From assembly GCA_028583605.1 (NCBI GenBank), contig CM053337.1, positions 14,259,269 through 14,323,268 of the forward strand: 64,000 nt of DNA, given 5' to 3'. The DNA is from Dastarcus helophoroides. Lineage: Eukaryota; Arthropoda; Insecta; Coleoptera; Bothrideridae. A program made the translations under genes and the position numbers. Under the pieces are notes generated by a model. That model was not told the origin of the DNA, did no database searches, and saw nothing but the letters and a program-made list of their open reading frames with translations. Positions 10,201 through 19,970 of the stretch are shown one piece after another (the first letter of the stretch is position 1; each line of letters begins with the position of its first letter).

Positions 10201-11843
10201 TTATGTTCCTGAAAATCTCAACTTTTTCTTCGAAATTTTTTTGAACTCGTCTTTTTCTAAACGATTTTTCTCAAAATTTGGCTTTATCAGCAAAATTTCT
10301 ATATTTTTGATCTCAAAATTTCGTCTACTCGAAATTCGTCTCTTTTTCTCGAAATTCGTCTCTTTTTCTCGAAATTCGTCTCTTTTTCTCGAAATTCGTC
10401 TTTTGTCTCGAAATTCGTATTTTTTCTTGACATATTTTTCTCGAAACTCATCTTTTTTCTCGGAATTCGTTTATTTTTTAGGAATTTCGACTCTTTTTTT
10501 CAAAATTCGTCTTTTTTAGAAATGTCGACAAAAAAAGGTTTTTAGGAAATTCGAATTTATATTAAATTTTGATTTTTTATTCGAAAGATCGTTAATTTTC
10601 TCAAACATTTTTTTGAAAATAATTCATTTTGTTTCTGGAAATTTGGATTTTGTTTAATTGAAATTCGTTTTTTTGTCGATTTTTTTTTAAATTGGTCCTT
10701 AAAAATTGACAAAAAGATCATTTTGAGAAATGTTCGATTTTTTTCGACTCCTTTTTTGAAATTTTGATTTTTTCTCGTAATTTCTATCTTCTCAAAGTTT
10801 CGAACTTATTTCAAAATTCGTTTTGTTTCCGGAAATTTCGAACCTATTTCAAAATTCGTTTTGTTTCCGGAAATTTCGATATTTTTTCGAAATTCGCCCT
10901 TTTCTCGATATTTATTTCATACGTCGTATTTTTTTTGAAATCTACTATTTCTACTACAAAATTCGGTTCTTTATGTTTCTGAAAATCTTAACTTTTTCTT
11001 TGAAATGTTTTTAAATTCGTCTTTTCCTAAACGACTGTTCTTAAAATTTGACTTTCTCAGCAAAATTTCTATTTTTTTGTTCTCAAAATTTCGTCTTCTC
11101 GAAATTCGCCTTTTTTTCTCGAAATTCGCCTTTCTTCTCGAAATTTGACTTTTGTCTCGAAATTTGTCGTTTTGGAAATTTCGACAAAAAAATCTTTTTA
11201 GGAAATATTGAAATTTGTGTTAAATATCGACTTTTTGTCCGAAATTTCGTCTCGAAGTTTCAATCGTCTTGAAATCTCAAACGTTTTTTCAAAATAATTT
11301 ATTTTTTTTCTGAAAATGTCGATTTTTCTGCTCGAAATTGGTCTCTTCGAAATTTTAACTTACCTCAAAATTCGATCTTTTATGTTTCTGAAAATCTCAA
11401 TTTTTTCCTCGTAATTCTTTGAAATTAGGTCTTTTTGGAATTTTTTTTTAATTGGTCTTCATTCTAAACAACTAAAAATTTGACTTTCGGCGCCAAATTT
11501 CTATTTTTTTTTTGTTCCTGAACGTGCTTTCAAAATTCGTCTGTTTTTCTCGAAATTGGTCTTTTTCTTGGAATTTCGACTGTTTTTTTAAAGTTGCTCT
11601 ATATTTAGTAATCTCAACAAAAAAAGCTTTCAAGGAAATGTTCGAATTTATGTTAAAATCCGATTTTTATTCGAAATTTCGATTTTTCTCGAAATTGGAT
11701 CGTCTCGAAATTTCGAACTTTTTTTCAAAATAATTCGTTTTGTTTCTGGAAATTTCGATTTTATTAAAATTCGTCTTTTTTTTTGGAATTTCGACTATTT
11801 TATTAAAATTGGTCTTTAAAAATTTCGACTAAAGTCTTTTTTT

Positions 11844-11980
11844 GGTGGAACAGACTGGTCCTTGGTTTTCAAAAATTGAAATACAAATCTTGTCCCTTGA
11901 AACCATGAAAGATTAAAAAACACAACAAAGCTTGCTCTAACGCGTTTCGACAGCCAAGCTATCATCTTTAGTGAGTTACT
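11844..11980 (-). repeat. Reverse copy of the 502-bp-satellite end segment
   Basis: The reverse complement matches the part of the 15.4-18.6 kb unit running from 'gatgatagcttggctgtcg' through 'tgttgtgttttttaatc' to 'gaccagt...gttccacc'. It is a dispersed fragment of the same, probably Penelope-derived, family, interrupting the T-rich satellite. Confidence 0.6.
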
Positions 11981-13464
11981 GGGTCTTTTTCTCGAAAGTT
12001 CGATATTTTACTCAAAGGTGGTCTTTTTTTGGAAATTTTCACTTTATGTCAAAATTCAAATCTTTATGTTTCCGAAAATCTCAACTTTTTCTTCGAAATT
12101 CGTCTTTTTCGAAATTATTCCTATTCATTTTTCAAAATTCGTCTTTTTCAAAAATATTCCGATTAATTTTTCAAAATTCGTCTTTTTCAAAAATATTTCG
12201 ATTCATTTTTCAAAATTCGTCTATTTTGAAAATATTCCGATTCATTTTTCAACAGTCGTCTTTTTCTTAAACGAATTAACTCAAAATTTGACTTTCTAAG
12301 CAAAATTTAAATTTTTTGTTTCCGAAATGTCCTCTTTTTCAAGAAATTCGTCTTTTTTTCTCGAAATTCGTATTTTTCTCGGAGTTTCGACTACTTTTTC
12401 AAAATTGATATATAAGAATTTTAACAAAACTTCTTTTTGGGAAATATTCGAATTTTTATTCAATTTCGACTTTCTTCTCCAGAATGCAATCTTTTGCTCG
12501 AAATTTTTGATTCTTTTTTCGAAATTTCTATCCTCTCGGAGTTTCGAAGCCGTCAGATGTCCTCTTTTTCTCGAAATTCGTCTTCGTCGGAGTTTCGACT
12601 ACTTTTTCAAAATTGGTCTTTAAAAATTTCAACAAAAGTTTTTTTGGGAAATATTCGAATTTTTATTCAATTTCGACTTTTTTCTCCAGAATGCAATCTT
12701 TTGCTCAAAATTTTGATTTTTATTTTTCGAAATTTTTATCGTCTCGGAATTTCGAAGCCATCAAATGTCCTCTTTTTTCGAAATTCGTTTTTTTTTCTCG
12801 AAATTCGTCTTTTTCTCGGAGTTTCGGCTGCTTTTTCAAAATTGGCCTATAAAAAGTTCAAGAAATTTTTTTTTGAAATATTCCAATTTTTATTCAATTT
12901 CGACTTTCTTCTCCAGAATTCAATCTTTTGCTCGAAATTTTTGATTCTTTTTTCGAAATTTCTATCCTCTCGGAGTTTCGAAGCCGTCAGATGTCCTCTT
13001 TTTCTCAAAATTCGTCTTTTTCTCGGAGTTTGGCTTACTTTTCCAAAATTGGTCTTTAAAATTTTCAACAAAAAAGCCTTTTTGGGAAATGTTCGAATTT
13101 TTACTAAATTTCGACTTTTTTCCAGAATGCGATTTTTTGTTCGAAATTTTGATTTTTTTTCAAAATTTCTATCGTCTCGAAGTTTTGAATTCGTTTTGTT
13201 TCTTTTCGATTTTTTTCTCGAAATTAGTCTCGATTTTTTTCTCAAAAGCAGTCTTTTTTTAGTTTTTACTTTGCCACCAAATTCTATTCTTTGAAATTCG
13301 TCTTTTTCCTAAACAACTTTTCCCAAAATTTCACTTCCTATGCGAAATTTTAATTTTTTTGCAGCCATTCCTTTTTTTTTTTAAATTCGTTCTTTCCTCG
13401 GAATTTCGACTAATTTTCGCAAATTTGGTCATTTTCCAAAATTCGTCTTTATCCAAAATTTCGA

Positions 13465-14450
13465 TTATTTGAAATTCGTCTTTTTCCTAAACAACTTTTC
13501 CAAAATTTCACTTCATGCGCGAAATTTTAATTTTTTTGCGGACATTTCTTCTTTTTTTCGAAATTCGTCTTTCCCTCGGAATTTCAACTAATTTTTGCCA
13601 AATTGGTCTTTTTCCAAAACTCGTCGTTTTCCAAAATTCTTCTTTTTCCAAAATTCGTCTTTTTCCAACATTCGTCTTTTTCCACAATTCGTCTTTACCC
13701 AAAATTTCGATTATTTAAAATTCGTCTTTTTCCTAAACAACTTTTCCCAAAATTTCACTTTATGCGCGAAATTTTAATTTTTTTGCGGACATTTCTTTCT
13801 TTTTTTCGAAATTCGTCTTTCCCTCGCAATTTCGAATAATTTTTGCAAAATTGATCTTTTTCCAAAATTCGTCTTTTTCCAAAATTCTTCTTTTTCCAAA
13901 ATTCGTCTTTTTCCAACATTCGTCTTTTTCCACAATTCGTCTTTATCCAAAATTTCGATTATTTAAAATTCGTCTTTTTCCTAAACAACTTTTCCCAAAA
14001 TTTCACTTTATGCGCGAAATTTTAATTTTTTTGCGGACATTTCTTTCTTTTTTTCGAAATTCGTCTTTCCCTCGCAATTTCGAATAATTTTTGCAAAATT
14101 GATCTTTTTCCAAAATTCGTCTTTTTCCAAAATTCTTCTTTTTCCAAAATTCGTCTTTTTCCAACATTCGTCTTTTTCCACAATTCGTCTTTATCCAAAA
14201 TTTCGATTATTTAAAATTCGTCTTTTTCCTAAACAACTTTTCCCAAAATTTCACTTCATGCGCGAAATTTTAATTTTTTTGCGGACATTTCTTTCTTTTT
14301 TACGAAATTCGTTTTTCCCTCGCAATTTCGAATAATTTTTGCAAAATTGATCTTTTTCCAAAATTCGTCTTTTTCCAAAATTCTTCTTTTATCAAAATTC
14401 GTCTTTTTCCAACATTCGTCTTTTTTTACAATTCGTCTTTATCCATTTAG
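13465..14450. repeat. 248-bp higher-order repeat in the satellite
   Basis: Near-identical 248-bp units (for example beginning 'attcgtctttttcctaaaca' near 13711, 13959 and 14207) replace the degenerate array. Identity between units is far higher than in the rest of the satellite, indicating recent amplification. Confidence 0.8.
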
Positions 14451-14867
14451 ATTTTTTAAAATTCGTTTTTGTCATAAAAGATTATGCTGAAAAGCTGACT
14501 GTACGAAATTTCGAAAAACAAACGATTTATTTTTAAAAAATCTGACTTTTACACCTAATTTTAAGGAGAAACATTTTGAGTTTTAGGTCGAAATTAACAA
14601 ACGTGAACAACTAACCAAAAATATCGAAATTGATAATATTTTATTGAAAATAAAATTCAAATTGAAGTCGCCATTATAGGAAGACAAAATTTAAAAAAGA
14701 ATTACAAAAATCCCACTAGAAATTTAAGATAAAACTGTTGGTTTCTTCACAAAGTTTTAAATTTAATCTAGGACTTTTGCTAAAGCACTGAACTAAACAC
14801 TGTGGCTTGTGATTAAGTCCAAAGAAGGTTTCACCCCTTTACCACATCGGCAATTAAATAAATAATT
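14451..14867. other. Sequence 3' of the Penelope-like remnant
   Basis: AT-rich sequence that may be the element's 3' region. The frame at 14793-15050 shows no recognisable domain. Nothing else is seen. Confidence 0.3.
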
Positions 14868-14912
14868 ACGCGATACGTATTTCGCCAGCAGAACTGGCAT
14901 TTTCAAGCGCAC
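14868..14912 (-). ncRNA. Hammerhead-ribozyme-like motif next to Penelope-like remnant
   Basis: On the minus strand the order is: GUGCGC, core UUGAAAAU, hairpin GCCAG-UUCUG-CUGGC, GAA, palindrome AUACGUAU, C, GCGUA. This is the arrangement of a type I hammerhead: stem I, core, stem II, GAAA, a short palindromic stem III and the cleavage-site C. Stem I can pair (UGCGC with GCGUA, one G-U). The core differs from the consensus CUGANGA by extra or changed bases, so it may be inactive. Penelope-like retroelements are known to carry hammerhead motifs in their terminal regions. Confidence 0.35.
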
Positions 14913-15004
14913 TAATCTTAAAAGATTAGCAAAAGATGCATCGACGTCATCTGCATTGAGATTCAAATCGATACTGGCGGTCTTTTGCTTTTTTTTTCCT
15001 ATTT

Positions 15005-15376
15005 CTAATTGTTTAACACATCTGGTGCATGCAATTTTGACCTGCCACAAATAGCCTTCAATAAACTGGAGGCCGCCAATGGTCCCTTATCTCCGTTAAG
15101 GGTAACTGGCCTCTGATTAATATAAATTGTTTCGTATGCATCAAGTTCTCTGCTATTTGTGACCGATCTTAACAATTTTAAATTTTCAATGTTAATTTTG
15201 TGTCCTGTATTTATCATATGTAGGGCGACACTTGATTTTTCTTCTCTATTGTATCTGAAATGAGCGATATGTTCTTTAAATCTGGTTTTAATGGATCTCT
15301 TGGTCTGTCCAACATATGATAAACCGGAATTTACGAAATAAGCTGTAACAATTGTAATTTCGAATCTAAGCTTAGA
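15005..15376 (-). pseudogene. Penelope-like element GIY-YIG endonuclease remnant
   Basis: One open frame on the minus strand reads NSGLSYVGQTKRSIKTRFKE at its start and then SSVALHMINTGHKINIENL. The Y-V-G-Q-T, downstream R and E-H residues match the GIY-YIG endonuclease domain that ends Penelope-like retroelement proteins. The frame closes at LHAPDVLNN. No reverse transcriptase domain is found upstream: sequence above about 15376 is the 502-bp satellite. It is therefore a truncated 3' piece of an element. The ATG at 15215-15217 is internal and is not a real start. Confidence 0.6.
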
Positions 15377-15419
15377 ACGTAAGATTCTTTAATTTCGGAT
15401 GTTTTTAACCCGAGGAAAG

Positions 15420-18400
15420 TCCAAATTTCGACTTCTCTGAAATTTTGGAATCAACTTCAACAAATCGACTTCTCTGAAATTTTGGGATCAAAATTTGGAG
15501 AAGTGAAACTTTTTTTAAACATTTGAAGCTTCTCGTAATTTTGGTTTAATTTCCAAACGTCTTCAAATTCAAAATTTCAGCAAACTTTTTTCTAGAAACT
15601 TTACAATTTTAGTTCCTGCTTTAAAATTCAATTCGAAATTTCGATAACATTTCAATATGTTGCTTCAAGTTTTCCCAAATTAAAAGTTCCTCGTTGGTCC
15701 CGAATTTCGGTCATTAATTTTAAAAGTTTGGGTTCAAAAAAATAGAAATTTTAAATCGATATTGTTAAAAATTCGAAATTTTGAAAATCAATTGGTCAAT
15801 TTATAAAAAGTGTCTTGCTAATAAAATGTATGAGTATCGCTCTGAAGATGATAGCTTGGCTGTCGAAACGCGTTTGTTGTGTTTTTTAATCTTTTTTGCT
15901 TTCAGGGGACAAGATTTTTCATTTCAATTTTTGAAGATAACCAATGACCAGTCGTTCTACTAAATTTCGACTTCTCTGAAATTTTGGAATTAAAATTTGG
16001 CGAAATGAAACTTTTTTAAACATTTGAAGCTTCTCGTAATTTTGGTTTAATTTCCAAACGTCTTCAAATTCAAAATTTCAGCAAACCTTTTTCTAGAAAC
16101 TTTACAATTTTAGTTCCTGCTTTAAAATTCAATTCGAAATTTCGACAACATTTCAAAATGTTGCTTCCAGTTTTCCCAAATTAAAAGTTCCTCGTTGGTC
16201 CCGAATTTCGGTCATTAATTTTAAAAGTTTGGGTTCAAAAAAATAGAAATTCTAAATCGATATTGTTAAAAATTCGAAATTTTGAAAATCAATTGGTCAA
16301 TTTATAAAAAGTGTCTTGCTAATAAAATGTATGAGTATCTCTCTGAAGATGATAGCTTGACTGTCGAAACGCGTTTGTTGTGTTTTTTAATCTTTTTTGC
16401 TTTCAGGGGATAAGATTTTTCATTTCAATTTTTGAAGATAACTAATGACCAGTCCGTTCTACTAAATTTCGACTTCTCTGAAATTTTGGAATTAAAATTT
16501 GGCGAAGTGAAACTTTTTTTAAACATTTGAAGCTTCTCGTAATTTTGGTTTAATTTCCAAACGTCTTCAAATTCAAAATTTCAGCAAACTTTTTTCTAGA
16601 AACTTTACAATTTTAGTTCCTGCTTTAAAATTGAATTCGAAATTTCGATAACATTTTAAAATGTTGCTTCAAGTTTTCCGAAATTAAAAGTTCCTCGTTG
16701 GTCCCGAATTTCGGTCATTAATTTTAAAAATTTGGGTTCAAAAAAATAGAAATTCTAAATCGATATTGTTAAAAATTCGAAATTTTCAAAATCAATTGGT
16801 CAATTTATAACAAGTGTCTTGTTAATAAAATGTATGGGTATCTCTCTGAAGATGATAGCTTGGCTGTCGAAACGCGTTTGTTGTGTTTTTTAATCTTTTT
16901 TGCTTTCAGGGGACAAGATTTTTCATTTCAATTTTTGAAGATATTCAATGACCAGTCGTTCTACTAAATTTCGATTTCTCTGAAATTTTGGAATTAAAAT
17001 TTGGCGAAGTGAAACTTTTTTTAAACATTTGAAGCTTCTCGTAATTTTGGTTTAATTTCCAAACGTCTTCAAATTTAAAATTTCAGCAAACCTTTTTCTA
17101 GAAACTTTACAACTTTAGTCCCTGCTTTAAAATTCAATTCGAAATTTCGATAACATTTCAATATGTTGCTTCAAGTTTTCCCAAATTAAAAGTTCCTCGT
17201 TGGTCCCGAATTTCGGTCATTAATTTCAAAAGTTTGGGTTTAAAAAAATAGAAATTCTAAATCGATATTGTTAAAAATTCGAAATTTTGAAAATCAATTG
17301 GTCAATTTATAAAAGGTGTCTTGCTAATAAAATGTATGAGTATCTCTCTGAAGATGATTGCTTGGCTGTCGAAACGCGTTTGTTGTGTTTTTTAATCTTT
17401 TTTGTTTTCAGGGGACAAGATTTTTCATTTCAATTTTTGAAGATAACCAATGACCAGTCGTTCTACCAAATTTCGACTTCTCTGAAATTTTGGAATTAAA
17501 ATTTGGCGAAGTGAAACTTTTTTTAAACATTTGAAGCTTCTCGTAATTTTGGTTTAATTTCCAAACGTCTTCAAATTCAAAATTTCAGCAAACCTTTTTC
17601 TAGAAACTTTACAACTTTAGTTCCTGCTTTAAAATTCAATTCGAAATTTCGATAACATTTCAAAATGTTGCTTCAAGTTTTCCCAAATTAAAAGTTCCTC
17701 GTTGGTCCCGAATTTCGGTCATTAATTTCAAAAGTTTGGGTTCAAAAAAATAGAAATTCTAAATCGATATTGTTAAAAATTCGAAATTTTGAAAATCAAT
17801 TGGTCAATTTATAAAAAGTGTCTTGTTAATAAAATGTATGAGTATCGCTCTGAAGATGATAGCTTGGCCTGTCGAAACGCGTTTGTTGTGTTTTTTAATC
17901 TTTTTTGCTTTCAGGGGACAAGATTTTTCATTTCAATTTTTGAAGATATTCAATGACCAGTCGTTCTAATAAATTTCGACTTCTCTGAAATTTTGGAATT
18001 AAAATTTGGCGAAATGAAACTTTTTTTAAACATTTGAAGCTTCCCGTAATTTTGGTTTAATTTCCAAACGTCTTCAAATTCAAAATTTCAGCAAACTTTC
18101 TTCTAGAAACTTTACAACTTTAGTCCCTGCTTTAAAATTCAATTCGAAATTTCGATAACATTTCAATATGTTGCTTCCAGTTTTCCCAAATTAAAAGTTC
18201 CTCGTTGGTCCCGAATTTCGCTCATTAATTTTAAAAGTTTGGGTTCAAAAAAATAGAAATTCTAAATCGATATTGTTAAAAATTCGAAATTTTGAAAATC
18301 AATTGGTCGATTTATAAAAAGTGTCTTGTTAATAAAATGTATGAGTATCTCTCTGAAGATGATAGCTTGGCTGTCGAAACGCGTTTGTTGTGTTTTTTAA

Positions 18401-18600
18401 TCTTTTTTGCTTTCAGGGGACAAGATTTTTCATTTCAATTTTTGAAGATAACCAATGACCAGTCGTTCCACCAAATTTCGACTTCTCTGAAATTTTGGAA
18501 TTAAAATTTGGCGAAGTGAAACTTTTTTTAAACATTTGAAGCTTCTCGTAATTTTGGTTTAATTTCCAAACGTCTTCAAATTCAAAATTTCAGCAATTTT
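15420..18600 (+). repeat. 502-bp tandem satellite, six full units plus part of a seventh
   Basis: Units restart at 'aaatttcgacttctctgaaa' (near 15961, 16464, 17468, 17969 and 18473). Equivalent points at 15781, 17287 and 18292 are 3 and 2 periods apart (1506 and 1005 nt). Divergence between units is low. Each unit carries one 'tctgaagatgatagcttggc' motif and the segment found singly at 11.9, 35.3 and 43.0 kb. Short open frames (MKINWSIYKK...) are by-products of the unit. Confidence 0.9.
15841..15873 (+). ncRNA. Hammerhead-like core repeated in each 502-bp unit
   Basis: The sequence reads CUGAAGA-U, stem GAUAGC-UUG-GCUGUC (six pairs including one U-G), then GAAA and the palindrome ACGCGU. It recurs at about 16342, 16845, 17347, 17849 and 18352, with stem-changing substitutions in some copies. 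The core resembles the hammerhead CUGANGA/GAAA pair with one extra U. I could not pair a convincing stem I, so activity is doubtful. Confidence 0.3.
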
Positions 18601-18752
18601 TCAATTTTTGAAGATAACCAATGACCTGTTCGTTCTACCAAAAAGTAATGAAAAAATTGAACACAGCAGAATCCCCTCTCTCCCCCCACTTGTAGGAAAC
18701 CCCCACAAACTATCCACTTTAATTATCACTAACCTGTCATCATTTTTTATGC

Positions 18753-18860
18753 TTTTCACTCCAGAAAATAGTTATGGGTTTCACTCCAGAAAATAGTTAT
18801 GGGTTTCACTCCAGAAAATAGTTATGGGTTTCACTCCAGAAAATTGTTATGGGTTTCACT
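18753..18860. repeat. 25-bp minisatellite
   Basis: About four copies of 'gttatgggtttcactccaga' plus aaata, nearly identical. Confidence 0.85.
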
Positions 18861-19324
18861 CCAAACAACTGTCGCGTTTACAAAGTAATGCGCGAAGTTA
18901 TTTAACATAACGCACGGGTTAGTACTGGTTTAAAAAATTTCATACTAAAATATTTCTTAGTCGAAGTTTAGTAACGTATTCAATAGTTGTGGTCGACCAA
19001 CTGAAGTTAATGATCAAATCAAATCTAAACTTGAGCCATATCGTAATAAAACTGCAGGAAATTGTTGTGCTTAAATATATCACAAACCATTGAAATTTTT
19101 TAAATATATTTCGAATTCCTCAAGATCTGACTCGAAAATTGTCAATTTTACCCTCAAACGCTCGAGAGAAACAATCTCTAAATTTAAATCTAGTAATAAA
19201 CACAAAAAGGAGGATAAGGTAGCAAATGTGATTTAAAATTTGAAAGTACTGATAAATGCCACACTTAAGTAGAAATATTTAAGAATTAACTCGAAATTGT
19301 TCACAACAAAAGTTAAAATTTAAA
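18861..19324. other. AT-rich spacer
   Basis: No gene, RNA or recognisable repeat is seen here. Confidence 0.3.
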
Positions 19325-19510
19325 AAAGGTTGAGATTTTAAAACAGGCTGAGATTTTAAAAAAGTTGAGATTTTAAAGACAGTTGAGATTTTAAAACAGT
19401 TGAGGTTTTAAAACAGTTGAGATTTTAAAACAGTTGAGGTTTTAAAACAGTTGAGATTTTAAAAAAGTTGAGATTTTTAAAAAGTTGAGTTTATAAAAAA
19501 AATTGAGATA
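19325..19510. repeat. ~15-17-bp tandem repeat (aaaacagttgagatttt)
   Basis: About ten to twelve short units of 'ttgagattttaaaacag', alternating gagattt and gaggttt. Confidence 0.8.
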
Positions 19511-19659
19511 ATCAAAAAAGAGTGGAAATTCACAAATGAAATTTTAGCAAAATTCCGGATTTAAATTTTTCTTTGTTGTTTGTTGTCAACTTTAGAATCG
19601 AAACTGTCGACATTTGTCTCAAAAGACTGAACTTTCAAGAAAATTGAAATGTTCAAAAA

Positions 19660-19770
19660 CTAGAATTCAAAACAGATAAACTAGAAATCGAAAAAGATAA
19701 ACTAGGATTTAAAAAAGATAAACTAGAATTGAAAAAAGATAAACCAGGATTCAAAAAAGATAAACAAAAA
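19660..19770. repeat. ~21-bp tandem repeat (aaaagataaactagaat)
   Basis: Five degenerate units of the type 'gaaaaagataaactaggatt'. Confidence 0.75.
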
Positions 19771-19878
19771 AACTTTATAAAAAAAATGAAATTTAAAAAA
19801 AAAAGTCGAAATTGCCGAAACGAAGGCTCACTCTTCAGAAAACAGTCTTTGTTTGATATTGCTTGTGGTACATTCATA

Positions 19879-19887
19879 GCGCATTAA

Positions 19888-19892
<5 letters not shown>
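19879..19892. repeat. LINE target-site duplication, 3' side copy
   Basis: GCGCATTAATGATA, identical to 24141-24154. The last TA could also belong to the tail. Confidence 0.85.

Positions 19893-19924
<32 letters not shown>
19891..19924. repeat. TA-dinucleotide tail of the LINE
   Basis: About 17 TA units directly after the LINE 3' end, serving in place of a poly(A) tail. Confidence 0.85.
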
Positions 19925-19926
<2 letters not shown>

Positions 19927-19970
19927 CAATTCCCTTATACCGTAAGGTGTCGGGATTGGTATTCTCTATT

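Larger units (their letters stand above)
7240..14450. repeat. Degenerate TTTTTCTCGAAATTCGTC satellite, ~7.2 kb
   Basis: Long pyrimidine-rich array built from degenerate 18-25-bp units combining the palindrome CGAAATTTCG with T-rich spacers (for example 'tttttctcgaaattcgtc'). Open frames in it are low-complexity F/S/R/K runs produced by the repeat and are not genes. The same sequence family recurs at 28-35 kb. Confidence 0.85.

Noticed and set aside
7510..14335. Many open frames rich in F, S, K and R on both strands
   Set aside because: They follow the satellite period, repeat the same peptide and have no start context or domain. They are repeat artefacts.
7240..14450. CRISPR-like array of palindromic repeats
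   Set aside because: No constant repeat with unique spacers. The units are degenerate and the DNA is eukaryotic.
15781..15963. Recurring small frame MKINWSIYKKCLANKMYEY in the 502-bp satellite
   Set aside because: It repeats with the unit, has indels between copies and covers the hammerhead-like core. There is no evidence of coding.
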